A stretch of DNA of 18,737 bases from an uncultured bacterium (GCA_949286295.1 CASECK010000151.1:1-18737), one strand, 5' to 3'; shown: positions 8,045-15,998, counted from the stretch's first letter. Numbers and translations are program-made. Notes: generated by a model from the letters alone, not told the origin.

Positions 8045-9640
8045 TTACTCAAAATAAGCGGGCTGGGTGTCGGTGAACTGGTCCGCTCTGGGAGTCCAGT
8101 TCTTCAGATGGGGATTGGTGGCCGAGATGTCGTACACCTGGTACAGCGCGATGCCGGGCATCTCGTTGCACTCGTACTCCTGCAGCCGGCCCCAGGCCTC
8201 GGCGTTCTCCTCCGGGTCCATGGTCTCCTTGGCCGCGGCGTGGAGGGCGTCCATCTCGGGGTTGTTATAGGTGGAGTAGCGGCCATCCTTGGAGAAGGCC
8301 ACCTCGTACATCAGGTCGCCGTCCGCCTGGGGGCCGCCCATGGACTCCAGGTGCAGGTCGGCCACCGTGTCGTCCAGCAGCTGCTGGTTCTTCACGCCGG
8401 ACTCCACCTCGCTGAGGGTGACGTTGACCCCCACCTCAGCCAGCATGGCCACGATAACCTGGGCCACCTCGCTGTCATTCATGAACGCGCCGGGGACATA
8501 GCTCATGGTCAAATTCAGCCCGTCGGCATAGCCGGCCTCGGCCAGCAGCTCCCGGGCCCGCTCCACATCGTACTCCGGACGGCTCAGGTCGCTGCGGAAG
8601 CCGGTATAGGTCTCGTTGAAGGTGCAGTCGGCGGTCTTTTTCCCATAGCCGTCCAGCACGGACTCGATAATCAGGTCCACATCCACCGCCCGGTTCAGGG
8701 CCTCCCGGACCCGGATATCCCGCAGGGCGGGGTTGGCGTCCTCGCCGGTGCAGTTGAAGCCCACATAGCAGGTGCGGGTGGTGGGGCCGCCCAGGATGGT
8801 ATAGCCGCTCTCCTCCAGCCGGGCGATGTCGGCGGAGGGGACGCCGCTGATGATATCCACGTCCCCAGCCTCCAGCGCGGCCACCCGGGAGGCCACAGAG
8901 GCGATGGGCACAATCTTCATGTGGGGAATCTGCGGCGCGCCGCCCCAGTAGTCCTCAAAGGCGTCGAAGTTCATCTCCACGTCCTTCTCCCAGTTGACGA
9001 ACTTCCAGGGGCCGGTGCCGATGGGATGCTCCATATAGCCCTCCAGGCCCACCTCGGTAAAGTAGCTCTCCTCGAAGCAGCGGTACGCGGTCAGCTTCAG
9101 CAGCAGGCCGGAGTAAGGCTTTTTCGTGGTGACACGGAAGGAGTACTCGCCGGTCTTTTCGATGTTGGCCACGTTGTCGGTGATGTCGGCGGCGTTGCTC
9201 AGCTCGGTGCCCTCCTCGGTGATCACGTTCCAGGTGAAGATTACGTCGTCGGCGGTGAACTTCTCGCCATTGTGCCAGAGCACATCATCCCGCAGGGTGA
9301 AGTCCCATGTCACGTCGTCCACCAGCTCCCAGGAGGTGGCCAGCCAGGGTTCCAGGGTGCCCTCCGCGTTTCTGCGCACCAGGGACTCGTTATACTGCAC
9401 GGTGATGTTGGAGCCGGGGGTGCCCAGGCCGGGATAGAAGGTGACCAGGGCTGTGGTCTCTTTGGTGGTGGCAACCACAAGAGTGTCCTTCTCATAGCTG
9501 CCGCTCTGCCCCTCCTGCCCGGTGCTGGCCGAGCCGCCGGAACCGGCGCTGCCAGAGCCGGACGTGTCTGCGCCTCCGCAGCCGGCCAGGCAGGTCAGTG
9601 CCATCACCAGCGCAAGAGACATGGCCAATAAGCGCTTCAT
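8045..9640 (-). CDS. ABC transporter substrate-binding lipoprotein, OppA/DppA family (SBP family 5)
   Basis: A 531-residue extracellular receptor for the importer encoded just downstream. It starts with a lipoprotein signal: K2-R3, a hydrophobic core, then the lipobox LAGC with the lipidated Cys at residue 21 and a Gly/Ser-rich linker to about residue 45. The body has the family-5 layout, for example LATSWELVDDVTWDFTLRDD and HNGEKFTADDVIFTWN. The frame is open to 9712, but AAAGGAGG lies directly against a first ATG (9649) and nine bases before the second (9640), so the latter is chosen. Ligands of this family range from peptides to nickel, glycosides and opines, so the substrate cannot be read from the sequence. 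The enzyme genes upstream suggest an N-acyl or peptide-like compound. Confidence 0.94.
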   Translation of the reverse strand: MKRLLAMSLALVMALTCLAGCGGADTSGSGSAGSGGSASTGQEGQSGSYEKDTLVVATTKETTALVTFYPGLGTPGSNITVQYNESLVRRNAEGTLEPWLATSWELVDDVTWDFTLRDDVLWHNGEKFTADDVIFTWNVITEEGTELSNAADITDNVANIEKTGEYSFRVTTKKPYSGLLLKLTAYRCFEESYFTEVGLEGYMEHPIGTGPWKFVNWEKDVEMNFDAFEDYWGGAPQIPHMKIVPIASVASRVAALEAGDVDIISGVPSADIARLEESGYTILGGPTTRTCYVGFNCTGEDANPALRDIRVREALNRAVDVDLIIESVLDGYGKKTADCTFNETYTGFRSDLSRPEYDVERARELLAEAGYADGLNLTMSYVPGAFMNDSEVAQVIVAMLAEVGVNVTLSEVESGVKNQQLLDDTVADLHLESMGGPQADGDLMYEVAFSKDGRYSTYNNPEMDALHAAAKETMDPEENAEAWGRLQEYECNEMPGIALYQVYDISATNPHLKNWTPRADQFTDTQPAYFE

Positions 9641-9708
9641 TTGTTTCATCCTCCTTTGTTTGACTGAATTGTTTGTAGGTACGCTCTCAAAACCTGCCGG
9701 TTTTTCGA

Positions 9709-10893
9709 TCACATTTTCAGCACGCCGTTCTCCGTGTCGGTGAGCAGCTCATACCCGGTCTCGGTCACCAGAACGGTGTCAGAGGGTCTGACGCCGCCGA
9801 ACTTGGCGGACATCAGGCCGGGCTCCACGGTGAACACCATGCCCGGGCGAAGCTCCATGTCGTAGCCCGCCGCCACGGAGGGGTGCTCATGTCCGGTCAT
9901 CCCGATTCCGTGCCCGATTCGGCCGGGCACAAACTCTCCAAAGCCGTTTTTCTCAAAGACCGCCTTGGCCTCCTGATAGAGCCCGGCGAAGGTCTGGCCC
10001 GGGTGGATGGCCTGGAATACCCGCTGGCGGGCCTCAATCACGGTCTCGAACACCCGCATCCGGTAGTCGTCCAGGTGGTCCACATAGAGGCTGCGCTCGT
10101 TCTCGATGGAGTAGCCGCCCAGCTTGGCGATAATGATGGGCAGCACCAGCTCCCCCTTGGCGGGGACGATGTTCCGGGCGCTCTCCGCGCCGTAGGAGGT
10201 CCGCACGCCGGAGGAACAGGTGGCCGTCAGCATATCCTGGATGGAGGCCTCCGGAGAGCCAAAGCCCGTGGTGTCGTACTCCGGGAAGCGCTCCAGCCAG
10301 ACCTTCTGCATGGCGTATTTGGCTTCCATCACCGCCACGGCCTCGGTGGCGCCGGCCCGCAGCTGGGCAATCATAACGTCCATCCCCGCATTGCCGATTA
10401 CGGCGGCTTTCCGCATCCGGTCGATGGCCAGGCCGTCCTTGATGGTCTTTTCCTCGTCCACAATCTCCCCGATATCCGTCAGCTGGCTGACCTCCAGAGC
10501 CTGGCATATCTTCTGGTAGGCGGTATAGGACAGGCTGCCCAGCTCGCTGCCCACCTTCAGCTGGCCCAGGCCGTAGGAGCGCCCGATGATTTTGATGGCC
10601 TCATAGGCGTCCTTGGCCACGGAGGTGTTGTCGCTCCACTTGCCGTAGAGCTTGATATTGCGCAGCGCCGACAACTCGTTGGAGCGCGGGCCGCGAATCG
10701 CGTTGAGCAGCAGGCAGGCCTCTCCCTGCGCGGGAATAAGGACGTAGGAGGCCATACTGAAGTTGAGGGGGTTAAAGTCGGAGAAGTAAAATACGTTCAC
10801 CGACCGGGAGACCACCGCCAAATTGAGGCCCTTCTCCTGCATCTTCGCCTGGAAGTTCTTGATTCTCTGCTGCACCACTGCCTGTCTGTCCAT
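9709..10893 (-). CDS. M24 (pita-bread fold) hydrolase, creatinase/Xaa-Pro peptidase-like, metal site not conserved
   Basis: A 394-residue, two-domain protein: a creatinase-type N-terminal domain (about 1-150) and the M24 catalytic fold (about 155-385). In metallopeptidases of this family five residues bind two metals (D, D, H, E, E). By position these are here I253, E264, H328 (GRIGHGIG), E357 (FTVEPG) and S371 (GVRPSDTV), so at least two ligands are lost and one is changed. The stretch YSIENERSLY resembles creatinase, which is metal-free. A C-N hydrolase other than a standard prolidase is therefore likely; its substrate is unknown. The ATG at 10893 has AAGGAGC nine bases upstream; an ATG at 10923 is less well supported. 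It lies between the cysteine-desulfidase-like and binding-protein genes. Confidence 0.88.
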   Translation of the reverse strand: MDRQAVVQQRIKNFQAKMQEKGLNLAVVSRSVNVFYFSDFNPLNFSMASYVLIPAQGEACLLLNAIRGPRSNELSALRNIKLYGKWSDNTSVAKDAYEAIKIIGRSYGLGQLKVGSELGSLSYTAYQKICQALEVSQLTDIGEIVDEEKTIKDGLAIDRMRKAAVIGNAGMDVMIAQLRAGATEAVAVMEAKYAMQKVWLERFPEYDTTGFGSPEASIQDMLTATCSSGVRTSYGAESARNIVPAKGELVLPIIIAKLGGYSIENERSLYVDHLDDYRMRVFETVIEARQRVFQAIHPGQTFAGLYQEAKAVFEKNGFGEFVPGRIGHGIGMTGHEHPSVAAGYDMELRPGMVFTVEPGLMSAKFGGVRPSDTVLVTETGYELLTDTENGVLKM

Positions 10894-10962
10894 TTGTATC
10901 AGCTCCTTTTTTATGATTGACATCCTTTACTTCCTCAGCCGCGCCGCGATTTCGCGGCCAAC

Positions 10963-12240
10963 TCACGTCTCGATCATCATGCGTAGAATCTCCAGGTCCG
11001 TCTGCTTCATGCCCTCCTGGCCCAGCCGGCCCACGTTGTCGATGGTCCCCTCCACGCCGTCTTTTACAATTCCGTCGCCTGGGCAAAATTGCTGCTTTTG
11101 CTGGTACATCTCCCAGGCCATCAGCCCGGTCTCCACCGCCACCGCAATCTTTCCCGCGCAGGAGGGCTTCGCCCCGTCGCAGATTATGCCGGAGGCCACC
11201 GCCAGGCCGTTGATTAAGATGTGACAGACCGCATCCAGCCCGCCCCCGGCCAGGTAACCGATTCCGGCCGCCGCTGCGCACCCCGCGCTTACCGCGCCGC
11301 AATAGGCGGACAGCCGGCCGATATGCCGCTTCTGATAGATAGCCAGCAGATTGGCCAGCACCAGCGCCCGGTACAGCTTCTCCTGGGGGACCTCCCATTC
11401 CCGGGCGTACACATAGACGGGCATGGAGACGGTGATACCCTGGTTGCCCGACCCGGAATTGATGACCACGGGCATCTCACAGCCGCTCATGCGGGCGTCG
11501 CTCCCGGCCGCGGCGAAGGCCTTCGCCCGCTGCCGGACAGTGTCTCCGCCCGCCCGGAGCAGGACTTTCCCCACATTGGCGCCCCAGTCGTGGCGCAGGC
11601 CCTCCTCCGCGATAGCCGCGTTGCAGGCAATCTGCTGGCCTATCAACTGGCTGACCTGGGTCAGCTCCACCGTCTCGGCAAAGTCGTAGATACCCTGCAC
11701 GCTCATAAATTCCTGCTCCGGGTCCTCCGCCTCCTCCGGAGCCAGGCTATCCTGCTTCAGCACCGCGCCGTCCCGCTCTTCCCGGACAATGTTCAGGTGG
11801 CTCTGAGCAATGGTGACCGCCGCCTGGTGGCTATCCCCGGTCAGGCACACCCGGATATACAGCAGGCTGTCCGAGCTGGCCAGCGCCACGGTGCAAAATC
11901 CGCTCTGTCCGGCCAGCGCCTTGATTTTCTCCTTCTGCTGTCCGGTCACCTGGTCAATCACCTGAAGGCCCCGCTCGCTGTCCCCCGCCACGGCGCCGGC
12001 GATGCAGGCCACCTCGATTCCCTTCATGCCGTCCGTGTTGGGGACAATCACGCTCTTGACGTTTTTGATGATATTGCCGCTGGCCTCCACATGGGCGCTC
12101 ACCGGCTCCTCCCCCAGCAGCCTGCGCGCCCGGGCGGCGGCGTAGGCAATGGCGATGGGCTCGGTACAGCCCGTGGCCGGGATGAGCTCCGCCCGGAGCA
12201 CCTCCAGATACCGCTGTGTCTCCTCCTGCGTCAGTCTCAT
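10963..12240 (-). CDS. cyuA: L-cysteine desulfidase family protein (CyuA/UPF0597, serine dehydratase alpha-like)
   Basis: A 425-residue protein of normal length for this family, whose studied members use a [4Fe-4S] cluster to break L-cysteine into pyruvate, ammonia and sulfide. The motif PATGCTEP places a Cys at residue 25, as for the catalytic Cys25 of the Methanocaldococcus jannaschii enzyme. C314, C354 and C361 (in CDGAKPSC) have the same 40- and 7-residue spacing as that enzyme's cluster ligands, as I recall them. All four expected cysteines are thus present, so it is probably active. The frame extends to 12396, but the ATG at 12240 has AGAGG seven bases upstream and gives the correct N-terminus. 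It lies 17 bases after the C45-type gene. A related substrate such as a serine or S-substituted cysteine is possible. Confidence 0.87.
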   Translation of the reverse strand: MRLTQEETQRYLEVLRAELIPATGCTEPIAIAYAAARARRLLGEEPVSAHVEASGNIIKNVKSVIVPNTDGMKGIEVACIAGAVAGDSERGLQVIDQVTGQQKEKIKALAGQSGFCTVALASSDSLLYIRVCLTGDSHQAAVTIAQSHLNIVREERDGAVLKQDSLAPEEAEDPEQEFMSVQGIYDFAETVELTQVSQLIGQQIACNAAIAEEGLRHDWGANVGKVLLRAGGDTVRQRAKAFAAAGSDARMSGCEMPVVINSGSGNQGITVSMPVYVYAREWEVPQEKLYRALVLANLLAIYQKRHIGRLSAYCGAVSAGCAAAAGIGYLAGGGLDAVCHILINGLAVASGIICDGAKPSCAGKIAVAVETGLMAWEMYQQKQQFCPGDGIVKDGVEGTIDNVGRLGQEGMKQTDLEILRMMIET

Positions 12241-12257
12241 GTCCACACCTCTCCCGC

Positions 12258-13325
12258 TTACTCGTATCCGTGCCCGGAGGGAATCAGCGCCAGGCAGGGG
12301 TTGGTCTCCGTGGTCCAGCTCATCCGGTCCTCCAGGCAGGTGATGGTGGAACACACCGTGATTCCTGTCCCGTTCTCGCCGTGGCGGCACAGGCAATTCA
12401 CCCCATACTTGTGGTCCGAGGCGATTGCCAGCATCTCCTGAAGCCGGATGGCTCCGTAGTTCTTCTTCAGCATCTCCAGCGCGCGCTCATAGCGCTGGTA
12501 GGTGGAGGGGTACCCTTCCCGGTCCGGGTTGTACGCCAGCAGGTCCGGGTGGTGGAAGTGGTTCGTCCCCACCAGCAGGTCGTCCTCCCAGGGGCACACC
12601 CGGAATCCCCGGTCTGTGGTCTCCACCCGGACGGCTTTGGTCTGGTCGATGAGAAACAGGTTGGAGCGGGATATTTTATAGGGATACTTGCCCTCTAAAA
12701 AGGCCAGCACCTCGTCCACCGTGGCAAAGCGGCGCACCAGCGTGTGGGGGGAGAAGGAATACTTCAGGTTCCCAATCAGGCTGAAGTCCAGCGGTATGTT
12801 GGGCGACCACACCCCCGTGGTGGAGACCCCCAGCCCCGCGCTGTTAAAGGCGCTGCCCGGGTAGGTGACGATTCCCGCCAGATTGACCTCGGAAATCCAG
12901 GTCCCGTCCTCGAACTGCCGCTCCAGGACCACGGAGCGGAAGCGCTCGTGCATATCCCGGTTTTTGATGAAATAGGTCTTGTGGTCCAGGGTCGCCCGGG
13001 GTCCGGCCACAATCACGCTGCACTCCTCGGGCGCGCCCACAATCTTGTCCGCGAAGAAATAGAAGTTCGCGTTGAGCATCATAATGTCCCACAGGGAGTA
13101 TCCCGAACCGGCTGAGAGGCCGGCAAATTCCTCTTCCAGGTAGGGTTCCAGCTGAAAGACGTTTTTGAAATGCTTTTTTACATAGCCGGTATAGGTGTAC
13201 AGGTCCGAGCGCTTCGAGGTGATAATCTGGTGCACCAGGGCCAGATTCTCTCCGATGAGTTCCTTTGCCGCCCTCCCGTGGGCCAATCCCTGGTCGTAGT
13301 ACGACCCGGTACAGACGATTTTCAT
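12258..13325 (-). CDS. C45-family autoproteolytic acyltransferase/amidohydrolase
   Basis: A 355-residue Ntn-hydrolase of the peptidase C45 family, whose best known member is the acyl-CoA:6-aminopenicillanic acid acyltransferase of Penicillium. Family marks in order: YDQGLAHGRAAKELI (residues 10-24), the candidate nucleophile C102 in PEECSVI, KNRDM (121-125), FNSAGLG (160-166), TNHFHHP (254-260), RYERAL (278-283), and CRHGENGTGITVCSTI (313-328). Cleavage before C102 would activate the enzyme; the fungal enzyme has Gly before its Cys, whereas here it is Glu. No signal peptide is seen, so it should act in the cytoplasm. The ATG at 13325 is chosen because GGAGG is eight bases upstream. As first gene of the locus it may remove an acyl group from the imported compound. 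Confidence 0.85.
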   Translation of the reverse strand: MKIVCTGSYYDQGLAHGRAAKELIGENLALVHQIITSKRSDLYTYTGYVKKHFKNVFQLEPYLEEEFAGLSAGSGYSLWDIMMLNANFYFFADKIVGAPEECSVIVAGPRATLDHKTYFIKNRDMHERFRSVVLERQFEDGTWISEVNLAGIVTYPGSAFNSAGLGVSTTGVWSPNIPLDFSLIGNLKYSFSPHTLVRRFATVDEVLAFLEGKYPYKISRSNLFLIDQTKAVRVETTDRGFRVCPWEDDLLVGTNHFHHPDLLAYNPDREGYPSTYQRYERALEMLKKNYGAIRLQEMLAIASDHKYGVNCLCRHGENGTGITVCSTITCLEDRMSWTTETNPCLALIPSGHGYE

Positions 13326-13377
13326 ACCGCACCCCTCCATTCATGTATCGATTTAGCGTGGTCCCTTTGCTTGTATT

Positions 13378-13407
13378 ATTGTAATGAATGTTCTACTTGC
13401 AGTTCAA
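13378..13407 (-). promoter_or_regulatory. promoter of the minus-strand operon
   Basis: On the minus strand, TTGAAC (13402-13407) is followed after 18 bases by TACAAT (13378-13383), a good housekeeping-sigma match. Transcription would begin near 13371 and leave a leader of roughly 45 bases before the C45-type start codon. It is the only strong promoter seen ahead of the twelve minus-strand genes. Confidence 0.7.
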
Positions 13408-13415
13408 TATTCATT
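13383..13415. repeat. inverted repeat framing the operon promoter (candidate operator)
   Basis: AATGAAT (13383-13389) and ATTCATT (13409-13415) are reverse complements, 26 bases apart centre to centre. Two further inner pairs (TT at 13391-13392, AA at 13406-13407) match. One arm touches the -10 and the other flanks the -35, so a dimeric regulator bound here would control the operon. The binding protein is not known. Confidence 0.45.
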
Positions 13416-13617
13416 GGCAAAAATATCATGATACTTTCGCATTTTTGGTATGAAGCCATAACTTTTTTATATGGTTTTTATTTATTCCCCCTGCGCGCCG
13501 CCGCTGCGGAACGCTCTTTCGCAGCCTGGGCGAATCCCAACGGGCCGCCCCTTCGCCGGAGGAGGCAAAAAAGAGAGGCTCCCCACCCCAAAAAAGCGCA
13601 AAAAAATCCGCCGCGCA

Positions 13618-13646
13618 TTTACACGGCGCCCGCCGGCAGGTATAAT
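13618..13646 (+). promoter_or_regulatory. promoter of the two-component system genes
   Basis: TTTACA (13618-13623), a 17-base spacer, and a perfect TATAAT (13641-13646). The start would be near 13653, giving a leader of about 30 bases before the kinase ATG. A tracts just upstream (about 13590-13607) could act like an UP element. Confidence 0.78.
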
Positions 13647-13683
13647 GATAAAAAAGCCCGGCTGGGACGACAGAGGAATCGGT

Positions 13684-15297
13684 ATGAAACGCTCAAAGCT
13701 CCTGCCCCTGGAAAAGCAGATTTTTTTCAGCTTAATCGGCGTCTCCCTGACCCTTTTGCTACTCACGGTGGGAATCACCCTATATTTCAACATAGACCGC
13801 CAGATGAAGAGCTGGGACCAGACCATCCGCTCCACCGCCGCCTACATTGCCGACCTGGAGCCGGTGCAGGAGATGCTGGAGCGGGGTTACCCCGACCCGA
13901 GCGCCGCCCGCCAGCTGGACTCCCTGAGCCAGCACATCCAGAACCTGGACGTCATTCTCATCTGCGACGCCAGCGGCCTGCGGTTTTACTACACCGACCG
14001 GCTCCAGAGCGGCGAGACCTTCTTGGAGGGGGACCAGGCGGCCATCCTCAGCGGCAGCCCGCCCTATATCACCACCGGCTACGGCACCTACGGCCTTCAG
14101 CGCCAGGCCTTTCACGGGGTGACCAACAGCCGGGGGGAGGTCATCGGCTTTGTGGTGGCCTCCGTCTTCGCCTCGGATATCCTGGCCCAGAACCGGGCGC
14201 TGCTGATTTACGCCCTGCTGGTCTTTGCCGCCGTGTCCCTGGTGGGGCTGGGGCTGTCCCGGGGGATGGTCAACGTGCTCAAAAAATCCCTGCGGGGCTA
14301 CCACCCCTATGAGCTGCTGGAGCTGTACCTGCGGAAGGGGGACATTCTCAACGCCGTGGAGGACGGGCTGGTGGCCACCGACCGGCAGGGAAAGGTCATC
14401 TTTTCCAACCGGGCGGCCTGGGAGCTGCTGGGCATGGAGGAACAGCAGCTGCGGGGCCGCGCCCTGGACAGCGTATTCCCGGACAGCCGGTGCGCCCAGG
14501 TGGCCGCCACCGGACAGCCCACCCACAACCGCTCCTGCCTGATGGGGGAACGGCAGGTCCTGGCCAGCGAGATTCCCATCTCCGGCGAGGGCGGGACGGG
14601 CGGGGTGCTCAGCGTGTTCCACGACAAGACCGAGATGTACAAGCTCTCCGACGAGCTGTCCGGCGCCCGGTATATGCTGGACACCCTGCGGTTTTTCAAC
14701 CACGAGTTCCGCAACAAGCTGCACGTGATTTTGGGCTATCTCCAGACCGGCGAGCCGGACAAGGCCGCCGCCTTTATCATGAACACCAGCCTGGTGTCCG
14801 GCCAGGACATCCGCTCCACCGCCGACGTCATCCGCGTCTCCCGGCTGTGCGCCCTGGTCATCGGCAAGATGATGCACGCCGCCGAGCTGGGCATCCGCCT
14901 GACGGTGGCCCCGGACAGCTGCTGCCGGCAGGAGGACCTGCTCCTGCCCGAGGAGGCGTGCGCCACCATTGTGGGCAACCTGCTGGAAAACGCCATCGAC
15001 GAGCTCTCCCGCGGCGCCGGCGAGGTGCGGGAGATTCGCCTGGCCCTCTACTGCCGGCCGGACTGCAACGTCATCGTCTGCGAGGACACCGGCGCGGGCA
15101 TCCCGCCCCAGCTCCAGCCCCGCATCTTTGAGCAGGGCGTCTCCTCCAAGGGGGAGGGCCGGGGCCTTGGGCTGTGCATCATCCAGCGGCTGACGGAGCA
15201 GTACCGGGGGGCCGTGGACGTGGTGACCGAGGCGGGGGCGGGCACCTGCTTTACCGTCACCTTCACCCACCCGGTTGCAGAGGAGGAGCAGTCATGA
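13684..15297 (+). CDS. sensor histidine kinase, CitA/DcuS type
   Basis: A 537-residue membrane sensor. Layout: membrane helix about 13-34, an extracellular Cache/PDC-like sensor (about 38-165), a second helix about 172-192, a cytoplasmic PAS domain (about 215-320), the phosphorylation helix with H340 in FFNHEFRNKLHVILGYL, and the ATPase domain with N box NLLENAIDE (432-440) and glycine boxes CEDTGAGI and EGRGLGL. The H-box form is that of the citrate/C4-dicarboxylate kinase group. In the sensor, R140-QAF resembles the conserved R-x-x-F region of DcuS-like sensors, but the Arg/His pair expected near residue 103 reads YYTDR, so the ligand may differ. The start at 13684 has AGAGGA eight bases upstream; the open frame back to 13471 is upstream of the promoter. 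Stop overlaps the regulator start by 4 bases. Confidence 0.93.
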   Translation: MKRSKLLPLEKQIFFSLIGVSLTLLLLTVGITLYFNIDRQMKSWDQTIRSTAAYIADLEPVQEMLERGYPDPSAARQLDSLSQHIQNLDVILICDASGLRFYYTDRLQSGETFLEGDQAAILSGSPPYITTGYGTYGLQRQAFHGVTNSRGEVIGFVVASVFASDILAQNRALLIYALLVFAAVSLVGLGLSRGMVNVLKKSLRGYHPYELLELYLRKGDILNAVEDGLVATDRQGKVIFSNRAAWELLGMEEQQLRGRALDSVFPDSRCAQVAATGQPTHNRSCLMGERQVLASEIPISGEGGTGGVLSVFHDKTEMYKLSDELSGARYMLDTLRFFNHEFRNKLHVILGYLQTGEPDKAAAFIMNTSLVSGQDIRSTADVIRVSRLCALVIGKMMHAAELGIRLTVAPDSCCRQEDLLLPEEACATIVGNLLENAIDELSRGAGEVREIRLALYCRPDCNVIVCEDTGAGIPPQLQPRIFEQGVSSKGEGRGLGLCIIQRLTEQYRGAVDVVTEAGAGTCFTVTFTHPVAEEEQS

Positions 15298-15998
15298 CGT
15301 ATCAGGTATTAATTGTGGAGGACGACCCCATGGTGGCCTCCATCGACCGGCAGTATGTGGACAGCGACCCCCGCTTTCAGGTGCTCCGGGTGTGCAAAAG
15401 CGGGGCGGAGGCCCTGGAGGTCCTGTCCGCCTGCCTGCCCGACCTGATCATCCTGGATTACTACACCCCCTCCATGGACGGGCTGGAGTTTGTGGACCGC
15501 CTCCACGCCATGGGGCGCTACCCCTCCATCATCATGGTCACCTCCGCCAACGAGCGGGAGATTGTCCGCAGCCTGCTCCAGCGGGGGGTGCTGGACTACC
15601 TGGTCAAGCCCTTCTCCTTCGAGCGCTTCCGCCGGGCCCTGGAGCGGTTTGTCCAGACCCGGGACCTGCTCTCCGGCGGCCGGGACAGTCTGGACCAGCG
15701 GGCCATCGACCAGCTCATGCGCCGCCACGAGGGGGCCGCGCCCGAGGCCCCCCAGATTGGGAAGGGACTCAACGCCGCCACTCTGGAGCGGGTGCGGGCC
15801 TTTCTGTCCGCCAGCCGGGGGCAGGCCCTGACCAGCGAGGAGATTGCCGAGCAGGTCCGCCTGTCCCGCATCACCATCCGCCGGTATGTGAACCACATGG
15901 TGGAGACCGGCGAGCTCAATAGCTCCATCGACTACCGCACCGGGGGCCGCCCCTCCATCCGGTACAGCTATATGGGCCCTCCCTCCCCCGGGCCGTGA
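15294..15998 (+). CDS. response regulator, CitB/DcuR type
   Basis: A 234-residue regulator that receives phosphate from the kinase just upstream. The receiver domain has the acidic pair D10-D11, the phospho-acceptor D55 (IILDYYTP), T83 and K105 (LVKPFSF). After a linker, a helix-turn-helix of the CitT/DcuR kind follows (SEEIAEQVRLSRITIRRYVN, 181-200), ending in the wing motif TGGRPSIRY. The ATG lies inside the kinase stop (ATGA), a sign of translational coupling. The gltS-like gene 157 bases downstream is the obvious target, with direct repeats at activator positions before it. Confidence 0.93.
   Translation: MTYQVLIVEDDPMVASIDRQYVDSDPRFQVLRVCKSGAEALEVLSACLPDLIILDYYTPSMDGLEFVDRLHAMGRYPSIIMVTSANEREIVRSLLQRGVLDYLVKPFSFERFRRALERFVQTRDLLSGGRDSLDQRAIDQLMRRHEGAAPEAPQIGKGLNAATLERVRAFLSASRGQALTSEEIAEQVRLSRITIRRYVNHMVETGELNSSIDYRTGGRPSIRYSYMGPPSPGP

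Larger units (their letters stand above)
13326..13683. other. divergent intergenic control region
   Basis: About 360 bases between the two divergent transcription units. The left 130 bases are AT-rich and hold the minus-strand promoter, an inverted repeat around it, and a 10-base palindrome TATCATGATA at 13424-13433. The right part is GC-rich, with repeated A tracts at about 13567-13607, then the plus-strand promoter. A short stem GCTGCG/CGCAGC is present near 13504-13524. No credible gene is seen here on either strand. Confidence 0.8.

Noticed and set aside
7976..9631. 551-residue open frame on the plus strand opposite the binding protein
   Set aside because: It mirrors a well-supported lipoprotein gene, runs through the 8002-8033 hairpin and has no domain of its own.
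9689..9704. small inverted repeat AAAACC/GGTTTT between the M24 and binding-protein genes
   Set aside because: Six pairs with only two G-C; too weak to call a terminator on either strand.
10943..10958. 6-bp stem GCCGCG/CGCGGC after the cysteine-desulfidase-like gene
   Set aside because: Short and without a T tract; such stems are frequent by chance in this GC-rich DNA.
13780..15270. 496-residue open frame on the minus strand opposite the kinase gene
   Set aside because: The kinase on the plus strand has clear domains, a promoter and a ribosome site. The reverse frame is rich in Gly, Ala, Gln and His without recognisable domains, a typical by-product of GC-rich codon use.
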